A DNA stretch of 5,737 bases. Source: Alphaproteobacteria bacterium. Its GTDB lineage: Bacteria; Pseudomonadota; Alphaproteobacteria; Rhizobiales; Xanthobacteraceae. Position 1 is the stretch's first letter. Every line of letters starts with the position of its first letter. Of the stretch, positions 1-4,960 are shown one piece after another. The translations under genes and the position numbers were made by a program. The notes under the pieces are model-generated. The model saw only the letters and a program-made list of their open reading frames with translations. It was not told the DNA's origin and made no database searches. The stretch covers positions 1 through 5,737 of the forward strand of contig VAZH01000259.1 of the NCBI GenBank assembly GCA_005884465.1, written 5' to 3'.

Positions 1-25
1 CGGCATCGACGATAGCAGATGGCAT
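1..25 (-). CDS. Possible 5' end of a divergent gene running off the left edge
   Basis: An ATG at 25 on the minus strand opens a frame reading MPSAIVDA before the window ends. It is preceded by a Shine-Dalgarno-like AGGA about four bases upstream (CAGGACACC-ATG). The frame is also open further upstream, so the ATG at 96 is an alternative start, but it has no comparable ribosome site. The layout, divergent from the gene at 125 with about 100 bp between them, is what a shared promoter region would look like. Eight residues are too few to assign a family, so no function is offered. It could be a chance open frame. Confidence 0.35.
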
Positions 26-71
26 GGTGTCCTGAAAGACGCGCGCCGGGCTGCGGTCTCGACGGCGCATC

Positions 72-100
72 TTGCCTATCGTAAAACGCCGGCACATGAT
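72..100 (+). promoter_or_regulatory. Weak sigma70-like promoter candidate for the secreted-protein gene
   Basis: TTGCCT at 72-77 and CATGAT at 95-100 are separated by 17 bases. Each matches the sigma70 consensus hexamer at four of six positions. Transcription would start near 107, just before the GGAGG ribosome site at 112-116. Such matches are common by chance, so this is only a candidate placed in the right spot. Confidence 0.2.
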
Positions 101-124
101 CCTCGCTTTGCGGAGGCAGGCCTG

Positions 125-454
125 ATGCCCAGTCGCTTGCTGATCCTTCTGGTCGCGGCCGCGATGCTGCTGCAAACCGGCGTCGGTTACGCCGACGCCA
201 TCGACGGCGACTGGTGCAGCACGGACGGAATGCGCATGTCGATTCGCGGCGAGAAGATCACGATACCGAGCGGCAAGCAGATTGAGGGCAACTACAACCG
301 CCACGCATTCGATTACGTCGTTCCGGCCGGTGAGAATGGTTCTGGCGATGTCGTGAGGATCATCCTGCGGAGCGAGTATCTTGCGCTATCACGCCAAGGG
401 CCGCTCGAGGCACCTTTAAGGGAATGGCATCGCTGCAAGGAAACCATCAGCTGA
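125..454 (+). CDS. Small secreted protein of unknown function
   Basis: This is a 109-residue protein with a clear Sec-type signal peptide: a positive start (MPSR), a hydrophobic stretch at about residues 5-20, and a likely cleavage after the ADA at 23-25. The mature part is about 84 residues and has no membrane segment, so it should be periplasmic or exported. It has exactly two cysteines, C31 in GDWC near the mature N-terminus and C104 in HRC near the C-terminus, well placed for one disulfide closing the chain. The alternating polar/hydrophobic pattern suggests a small beta-rich fold (inference). The ATG at 125 is chosen because GGAGG lies at 112-116 with eight bases of spacing and because the signal peptide begins there. 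The same frame stays open to the left edge but offers no ATG, GTG or TTG start. I do not recognise a named family; I have the impression that similar short hypothetical proteins exist in Bradyrhizobium. The gene is convergent with the YccF-family gene. Confidence 0.75.
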   Translation: MPSRLLILLVAAAMLLQTGVGYADAIDGDWCSTDGMRMSIRGEKITIPSGKQIEGNYNRHAFDYVVPAGENGSGDVVRIILRSEYLALSRQGPLEAPLREWHRCKETIS

Positions 455-470
455 ACGCCGTCATGTCCCA

Positions 471-519
471 GAGCATGATCCGGAAAAGTGGGAACCGGTT
501 TTCCGAAAAGATCATGCTC
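471..519. repeat. RIME-like intergenic palindromic repeat
   Basis: The arms GAGCATGATC (471-480) and GATCATGCTC (510-519) are perfect inverted copies. Inside them CGGAAAA (481-487) pairs with TTTTCCG (499-505), leaving an AAAA bulge at 506-509 and an 11-base loop that overlaps the small palindrome AACCGGTT (493-500). Sequences of this type, with GAGCATGATC ends and a central ACCGGTT, are familiar to me as highly repeated intergenic elements in Rhizobiales, which supports the host call. It lies between two convergent genes. The stem could end or stabilise transcripts from either side, but there is no following T-run, so I do not call it a classical terminator. Confidence 0.7.
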
Positions 520-533
520 AAGCAAAGAGATGA

Positions 534-569
534 GATCACGATCCGATTCAATCTAATCGGATCATGATC
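534..569. repeat. 15-bp stem-loop between convergent genes
   Basis: Positions 534-548 and 555-569 form a 15-bp inverted repeat with one mismatch and a six-base loop (CAATCT); the inner nine pairs are GATCCGATT with AATCGGATC. The right arm reaches the first base of the minus-strand TAG stop (569-571) of the YccF-family gene. Its position at the meeting point of two convergent genes suggests a bidirectional transcript end. Neither side has a strong T-run, so factor-independent termination is uncertain. It may be a second module of the repeat at 471-519, 14 bases away. Confidence 0.55.
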
Positions 570-973
570 TAGGCGGGAACGATCACCTTGCCGATCGGCC
601 ACAGCGCGATGCCGGCGAGTTTCAGGTGGGCCCAGGCGAAGGGAATGCCGACGATGGTCACCGCAAGAAGGATTGCGGTGATGACGTGGGCGAGCGCGAG
701 CCACCAGCCCGCAAGCACCAGCCAGATCAGGTTGCCGATCAGCCCCAGCGGCCCGGTGCCGATATCGGAGCGGCCGGTGAGGCTGTCGCGGCGCACCGCT
801 GTTTGACCGAAGGGCAGCAACGCATAGGCGGCGATGTTGAACGCGGCCCGCGCCCAGGGCAGGCCGACAATGGTGATGGCCATGATGACGGCGGCGACTA
901 CCCAGCCGATCGCCATCCACAGGCCGCCGAACAGAATCCAGAGTATGTTCAGCAATATCGAAACAGGAGGCAT
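569..973 (-). CDS. yccF: YccF-family inner membrane protein
   Basis: This is a 134-residue, very hydrophobic protein made of two tandem copies of the YccF domain (DUF307). The first copy spans about residues 8-57 and has the pattern NILWILFGG, then ITIVGLPW, then ALLPFG. The second spans about residues 80-129 with NLIWLVLAG, VTIVGIPF and ALWPIG. A short polar linker (RRDSLTGRSD, 61-70) joins them. Each copy should provide a long membrane helix followed by a shorter one around the IVGxP turn. The length is close to that of E. coli YccF. The family's function is not established; it sits in the inner membrane. The ATG at 973 begins the first domain and has a purine-rich but weak AGAAAG just upstream. 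The gene lies on the same strand as the transporter but 243 bp downstream of it, past a large palindrome, so it probably has its own transcription or only read-through. Assignment to the family is firm; the role is unknown. Confidence 0.85.
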   Translation of the reverse strand: MPPVSILLNILWILFGGLWMAIGWVVAAVIMAITIVGLPWARAAFNIAAYALLPFGQTAVRRDSLTGRSDIGTGPLGLIGNLIWLVLAGWWLALAHVITAILLAVTIVGIPFAWAHLKLAGIALWPIGKVIVPA

Positions 974-1028
974 GCGGCTTTCTTCGAAGCAGGAGTAACG
1001 CGCGTTCGCGCACAGGAGATAGGTCTTT

Positions 1029-1184
1029 CGTCATTGCGAGGAGCCAACGGGTCCCGCCTTGGGCAGGCCCGATGATAAACTCCGCGACGAAACAATCCAT
1101 TACTGCGGTAATCGATATATGGATTGGTTCGCGGGGCTTGTCATCGGGCGGCGCCTTGCGCCGACCCGTTGGCTCGCAATGACG
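1029..1184. repeat. Large palindromic intergenic element (about 70-bp arms)
   Basis: The arms at 1029-1100 and 1119-1184 are imperfect inverted copies around an 18-base centre. The outer ends read CGTCATTGCGAG and CTCGCAATGACG; the inner ends read CAATCCAT and ATGGATTG. Each arm holds its own hairpin. The right one (1145-1168) pairs ten bases with one bulge and the loop CTT; the left one (1048-1071) pairs nine with one mismatch and one bulge. The left arm has six extra bases, including a duplicated GAG, and appears more decayed. I recall this type of element as common between genes in Bradyrhizobium and Rhodopseudomonas. It has no coding potential and no transposase, so it would be a MITE- or REP-like non-autonomous repeat (inference). 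It fills most of the 243-bp gap after livM and could act as a transcript 3' end or stabiliser there. Confidence 0.75.
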
Positions 1185-1216
1185 GTTTCACACTAAATGC
1201 TTTCCCGGGCCTCCCC

Positions 1217-2287
1217 TCAAGACGGCTTGCGGCCGATGCTTCGCAACCGTCCGACCACGCCGGTCGGAAAGAAATAGACGCTGGCGATGAACAACAGTCC
1301 GAGCCAGAGCAGCCAGCGGTCCGGATGCAATAGTCCCGGCAGCAATGGCAGTCCTGCATCGGCGGCGGCATTGGAGGCCGCGCTCATCAGCGCCTGCAGA
1401 TAGTTTTGCGCCAGGATGAAGATCGCAGCGCCGATGATCGCGCCGTAGATCGTGCCCATGCCGCCGATCACCACCATCAGCAGAATGTCCAGCATGATGG
1501 CAAAACTCAGCGAGGTGTCCGGTCCGGCATAACGCAGCCACAGCGCGTTCAGCATGCCGGCGCTGGCGGCGACGAGGGCGGCGATGCAATTGGCGTAGGT
1601 CAGATGAAACACGGTGCGGAAGCCGAGCGCTTCGGCGCGGAAGCGGTTTTCGCGGATCGCCTGCAGCACGCGGCCGAACGGCGAGTTCACCACCCGCAAC
1701 AGCGCCAGGATCATCGCCGCGGAGCCGGCGAAAATAAGATAGTAGGTCAGCACGCGGCCGTTGAGCTCGAAGCCGAAGACACCTTTCGAAATCAAGACCG
1801 TGCCCGGCCGCAACAATTCCGGTAGCTGAAAGCTGCGGCCGTCCTCGCCGCCGGTCAGCCACGACAGTTGCGAGGCCAGCACCAGAAAGGCGGAAGCCAC
1901 CGCCAGCGTGATCATGGCGAAGAATATCGCCTCGACCCGCAGCGAGAACAGCCCGATGGCGAGCGCCAGCAGCAGCGCCAGCGGCAGGCCGATGACGATG
2001 CCGGTCGCGACCGCCGCCCAGCCCGGTCCCATCGAATAAAGCGCGATCGCGACCGAATAACTGCCGATGCCGTAAAACATCGTATGCGCGAACGACACCG
2101 ACCCGGTGTAGCCGAGCAACAGGTCATAGGACGCCACCAGTGCGGCGAAGATGCAGATCTTGGTGGCGACGTTCATCGCCTTGGCGCCGGGAAAGACAAG
2201 AGGGGTGACGGCCAGCGCCGCAATGATGACGATCAGTACAATCGAGAGCACGCGGCTGCGCGGCGGATCGCCCGAGAGGACCATCAT
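1217..2287 (-). CDS. livM: Branched-chain amino acid type ABC transporter permease LivM
   Basis: This 356-residue membrane protein is the second channel subunit of the importer. LivM-family marks are visible in order: DLLLGYTGSVSFAH with FYGIGSY at 55-77; the cytoplasmic coupling region SPFGRVLQAIREN with AEALGF at 202-223, which should contact an ATPase subunit; and GGMGTIYGAIIGA at 275-287. About eight to ten hydrophobic segments lie between residues 12 and 340. The tail after VYFFPTGVVG (337-346) is short and basic. The start at 2287 is chosen because its ATGA overlaps the livH stop by four bases. The frame is open much further upstream inside livH, but that stretch reads as an arginine-rich shadow. 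A second ATG follows directly (2284), so the exact start may differ by one codon. The ribosome site is weak (GGTGA, seven bases away), so coupling to livH translation is likely. It is the last gene of the transporter unit. Confidence 0.93.
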   Translation of the reverse strand: MMVLSGDPPRSRVLSIVLIVIIAALAVTPLVFPGAKAMNVATKICIFAALVASYDLLLGYTGSVSFAHTMFYGIGSYSVAIALYSMGPGWAAVATGIVIGLPLALLLALAIGLFSLRVEAIFFAMITLAVASAFLVLASQLSWLTGGEDGRSFQLPELLRPGTVLISKGVFGFELNGRVLTYYLIFAGSAAMILALLRVVNSPFGRVLQAIRENRFRAEALGFRTVFHLTYANCIAALVAASAGMLNALWLRYAGPDTSLSFAIMLDILLMVVIGGMGTIYGAIIGAAIFILAQNYLQALMSAASNAAADAGLPLLPGLLHPDRWLLWLGLLFIASVYFFPTGVVGRLRSIGRKPS

Positions 2288-3294
2288 CGGCTGGTCACCG
2301 CATAGAGCCCGCGCGGGCGCCACATCAGGATCGCGACCATCAGGAGGATGTTGGACACCAGCGCCAGTTTTGGCACCAGAAAGCCGCCGTAATTGGCGAC
2401 CATCGCGACCAGGAGCGCGCCGATAAAACAGCCGCCGATCGAGCCGAGCCCGCCGATGATCACGACGATGAACACCAGCACCGTGAGATCGTTGCCCATC
2501 GAGGCGTGCACCTGCTCGCGGTACAGCGCCCACATCACCCCGCCGAGACCGGCGAGACCGGAGCCGACCATGAACACGCCGAGGAATAGCCGGCGGATGC
2601 GATAGCCGAGCGCTTCCACCATCTCGCGGTTTTCCACGCCGGCGCGGATCAACAGCCCGATCTTGGTGCGGTTCAGCACCAGTTGAATGCCAGCGAACAC
2701 CACAAGACCTACCAGCATCGCCAGCAGCCGGTATTTCGCGATCACGACGTCGCCGATGATGAAGGAGCCGCGCAACGATGTCGGCAGCGGCAGCGGAATG
2801 ATCTGCGGTCCCCACAGCGCATACAGCGCCTGTTCGGCGACGATCAATCCGCCGGTGGTCATCAGGATTTGCTTGAGGTGCTGGCCGTAGACCGGCAGGA
2901 TCAGCAGCCGCTCGACGACAAGCCCAAGCGCGCCGGATACCGCCATCGACAGCACCGCGGCCGGCGCCAGCACCGCCAGGTTTGTCAGTAGCGAGTCGGC
3001 CTGCACGTAAGGCGCCAGCGGCAACAGCACCAGGGTTGCGATATAGGCGCCGACCGCAATGAAGGCGCCGTGGCCGAAATTGAGCACGTCCATCAGTCCG
3101 AACACCAGGGTCAGGCCGGACGCCATGATGAAGATCATCATGCCCATGGCGAGGCTCGCCACCGTCAGCGTCACCCAGGAACTTGCCGATCCGATCAGCG
3201 GCGCCACGGCCAGCGCCAGAATTACCGGCAGCAGCACCGGCAGAACATCCCGCTTCGGCTTGGGCAGCGCGCCTGAGGCGGCAAGGTCCGTCAT
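2284..3294 (-). CDS. livH: Branched-chain amino acid type ABC transporter permease LivH
   Basis: This 336-residue membrane protein is the first channel subunit, pairing with LivM in the inner membrane. Diagnostic segments are SGLTLVFGLMDVLNFGHGAF at 59-78 (the LivH counterpart of GxxNxxHG), the cytoplasmic coupling loop IRAGVENREMVEALGY at 216-231, IIGGLGSIGGCFIGALL at 279-295, and the ending MWRPRGLY at 324-331. It is longer than E. coli LivH because of a polar N-terminal tail of about 17 residues before the first helix and a larger region around 100-175. The ATG at 3294 overlaps the livF stop as ATGA and has GGAG at 3303-3306 with eight bases of spacing, so the start is well supported. Its own stop overlaps the livM start in the same way. 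Substrate choice is set mainly by the binding protein, so this sequence does not reveal the ligand. Confidence 0.94.
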   Translation of the reverse strand: MTDLAASGALPKPKRDVLPVLLPVILALAVAPLIGSASSWVTLTVASLAMGMMIFIMASGLTLVFGLMDVLNFGHGAFIAVGAYIATLVLLPLAPYVQADSLLTNLAVLAPAAVLSMAVSGALGLVVERLLILPVYGQHLKQILMTTGGLIVAEQALYALWGPQIIPLPLPTSLRGSFIIGDVVIAKYRLLAMLVGLVVFAGIQLVLNRTKIGLLIRAGVENREMVEALGYRIRRLFLGVFMVGSGLAGLGGVMWALYREQVHASMGNDLTVLVFIVVIIGGLGSIGGCFIGALLVAMVANYGGFLVPKLALVSNILLMVAILMWRPRGLYAVTSR

Positions 3295-4013
3295 TGATGG
3301 GTCTCCAGGCTTAAGCCCAGCAAGCGCTCCTGCAGCGCCACGTCGGAGGCCAGCGCCGCCATCTCGCCGCGATGGACGATCTTGCCGTTATCCATCACCA
3401 GAACGCTGTCGCCGAGCTCTCGCGCGGCAAAGAAATTCTGCTCGACCAGAAGAATGGTGGCGCCGCGGCGCTTGACCTCGGCAAAGCATTCGATCAGCGC
3501 CACCACGATCGCCGGCGCCAGGCCCTTGGTCGGCTCGTCGATCAAGAGCAATTTGCGCGGCTCGACGATGGCGCGCGCAATCGAAAGCATTTGTTTTTGT
3601 CCGCCGGACAGCGCGCCGGCGCGCGACAGCCAGAAACGCTTGAGCGCGGGGAAGAATCCGAAAATCCACTCAAGCCTGGCATCGTCGAGCGGCCCGTCAC
3701 GGGCCGCGAGAACAAGATTTTCCTTCACCGTCAAATCCGAAAACACCGCCATGCTCTCGGGCACATAGCCGACGCCGAGCCGTGCGATATCAGGCGTCGC
3801 GCTGTGCTCGATGGGTCGCCCGTGCAGCGAGATCCGCCCCGCCGAGGCCTGCCACAGGCCCATGATGGTTCGCAGCGTCGAGGTCTTGCCGGCGCCATTG
3901 CGGCCCAGCAGCATCGTGGTCTGGCCCTCGGCCACGCTGAAATCGACGCCCTGCAGAATGTGATAACGCCCGATATGGGTATGGACGCCGGCGAGCGAGA
4001 GCAGCTCGGTCAT
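3291..4013 (-). CDS. livF: Branched-chain amino acid type ABC transporter ATPase LivF
   Basis: This 240-residue cytoplasmic ATPase is one of two that power the importer. Visible motifs are Walker A GRNGAGKTS at 37-45, the ABC signature LSGGQ at 135-139, and Walker B LLLIDE at 155-160 followed by PTKGLAP. Two changes from the general ABC pattern are typical of LivF: the Q-loop position is glutamate (YVPESM, E86) and the switch histidine is glutamine (LLVEQN, Q192). These separate LivF from LivG, which keeps the histidine. The length is normal for the family. The start at 4013 is supported by the ATGA overlap with the livG stop and by GGAG at 4020-4023, six bases away. The stop overlaps livH by four bases. 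Nothing looks broken. Confidence 0.95.
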   Translation of the reverse strand: MTELLSLAGVHTHIGRYHILQGVDFSVAEGQTTMLLGRNGAGKTSTLRTIMGLWQASAGRISLHGRPIEHSATPDIARLGVGYVPESMAVFSDLTVKENLVLAARDGPLDDARLEWIFGFFPALKRFWLSRAGALSGGQKQMLSIARAIVEPRKLLLIDEPTKGLAPAIVVALIECFAEVKRRGATILLVEQNFFAARELGDSVLVMDNGKIVHRGEMAALASDVALQERLLGLSLETHQ

Positions 4014-4774
4014 GCCGCGCTCCGTCCGGGCGCGATGCCGAGATAGGCCTCCTGCACGATCGGCGAGGCGATCACCTCGGCCGGCTTGCCGTCGGCGACG
4101 AGCTGGCCGTTATGCAGCACGATAATGCGGTCGGCCAGCGAACGCACCACGTCCATCTTGTGCTCGACCAGGAGGATGATCTTGCTCAAATCCTGCTTGA
4201 GCTGCGCGATCAGATTGAGCACCACCGGGACTTCATCGATGCTCATGCCGGCGGTCGGCTCATCGAACATGAAGACCTTTGGCTCCAGCGCCATCATCAG
4301 CGCGACCTCGAGCTTGCGTTGATCGCCATGGGACAGTTGGGTCGCCGCCACATTCCGCCGGCCGCCCAGCGCAACCTTGTCGAGGATGGCGTCGGCGCGC
4401 GCAATCAGGTCGCGCCGCGTCATCCACGGACGCAGCATGTCATAATGCACGCCGCTTTGGGATTGCACGGCAAGCCGAACATTCTCTTCCACGCTGAGGT
4501 TCGGGAACAAATTGGTGAGCTGGAAGGCGCGGCCGAGGCCGGCGCGGGTGCGCAGCGGCGCCGAAAGCTGCGTGATATCAGCGCCATCGAACAGAATGCT
4601 GCCGTCGGAGGGGCGCAGCTGCCCCGAGATCAGATTGAAATAGGTGGTCTTGCCGGCCCCGTTGGGACCGACAATGGCGGTCAGCTCGCCGGGACGAAAG
4701 GTGCAGCTGACGCTGTTGACCGCGACGTGGCCGCCGAAGCGAATGGTCAGATCGCGGGTTTCGAGCAGGGTCAT
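4010..4774 (-). CDS. livG: Branched-chain amino acid type ABC transporter ATPase LivG
   Basis: This 254-residue cytoplasmic ATPase pairs with LivF. Motifs are Walker A GPNGAGKT at 36-43, Q-loop Q85 in GRAFQLTNLFPNLSV, signature LSHGD at 147-151, Walker B VFMFDE at 167-172 followed by PTAGM, and switch H205 in LLVEHKMD. The C-terminal part (216-246, ending EAYLG) is the short LivG-type tail domain. The last signature residue is D instead of the usual Q, an uncommon but tolerated variation. I choose the ATG at 4774 because the family begins with a short LLET-RDLTIRFGG strand. An in-frame ATG at 4861 would add 29 residues (MDARIKSAHDGG and on), but those codons lie partly inside the palindromic repeat and are not family sequence. 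The ribosome site for 4774 is weak (GGTGA, seven bases away). The stop overlaps livF as ATGA. Confidence 0.94.
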   Translation of the reverse strand: MTLLETRDLTIRFGGHVAVNSVSCTFRPGELTAIVGPNGAGKTTYFNLISGQLRPSDGSILFDGADITQLSAPLRTRAGLGRAFQLTNLFPNLSVEENVRLAVQSQSGVHYDMLRPWMTRRDLIARADAILDKVALGGRRNVAATQLSHGDQRKLEVALMMALEPKVFMFDEPTAGMSIDEVPVVLNLIAQLKQDLSKIILLVEHKMDVVRSLADRIIVLHNGQLVADGKPAEVIASPIVQEAYLGIAPGRSAA

Positions 4775-4829
4775 TGGAGTATCACCGGAGAGCCTGTCAT
4801 TTCGGTCGCCAACGTCGCCGTACGCTCCG

Positions 4830-4922
4830 CCGTCATGCGCGGACTTGATCCGCGCATCCATCCGCTTGCAAAAGGCCTCTTTCGAAACGGATGGATTGCC
4901 GGGTCAAGCCCGGCAATGACGG
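4830..4922. repeat. Double-hairpin palindromic repeat between binding protein and livG
   Basis: Two 35-base arms, 4830-4864 and 4888-4922, are imperfect inverted copies around a 23-base centre. Each arm also folds on itself into a perfect 9-bp stem with a 5-base loop: ATGCGCGGA with TCCGCGCAT (4835-4857, loop CTTGA), and ATTGCCGGG with CCCGGCAAT (4895-4917, loop TCAAG). The outer ends are CCGTCAT and ATGACGG; the inner ends ATCCATCCG and CGGATGGAT. It appears to be the common Bradyrhizobium/Rhodopseudomonas repeat type whose false translation gives MDARIKSAHDGG. It lies inside the transporter transcript, after the binding-protein stop, where a stable stem could protect the upstream message, as the REP element between malE and malF does in E. 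coli (analogy only). Confidence 0.8.
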
Positions 4923-4960
4923 ATCGAGCATCGAACTCGCAAGACGACTCAACGTTTTAG

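Noticed and set aside
2..124. Upstream extension of the secreted-protein frame to the left edge
   Set aside because: The frame is open but has no ATG, GTG or TTG codon, and the signal peptide and GGAGG site clearly place the start at 125.
626..1075. 149-residue plus-strand frame opposite the YccF gene
   Set aside because: Composition is that of an antisense shadow, and its end lies in the palindromic element.
447..1100. 217-residue minus-strand frame overlapping the YccF gene
   Set aside because: It begins inside one repeat and ends inside another, and is an arginine/histidine-rich shadow of the YccF frame.
1029..1184. Insertion sequence or attachment site
   Set aside because: There is no transposase or integrase frame and no flanking direct repeat that I could see; only a palindromic non-coding element is supported.
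2288..2815. N-terminal extension of the livM frame by 176 codons
   Set aside because: The extra part overlaps livH completely and is arginine-rich with no membrane segments. The ATGA overlap at 2287 gives the proper start.
3372..4046. 224-residue plus-strand frame opposite livF
   Set aside because: Low-hydrophobicity, H/R/Q/D-rich composition typical of antisense frames in GC-rich DNA; livF on the other strand carries all ABC motifs.
4830..4922. Factor-independent terminator after the binding-protein gene
   Set aside because: The stems are strong, but neither is followed by a run of T on the minus strand, and the downstream genes need transcription from upstream or from an unseen promoter.
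4112..4960. 282-residue open frame on the plus strand opposite livG
   Set aside because: It is rich in H, R, Q and D, lacks any domain pattern, and crosses the palindromic repeat. It is the expected antisense shadow of a GC-rich gene whose own product is a clear ABC ATPase.
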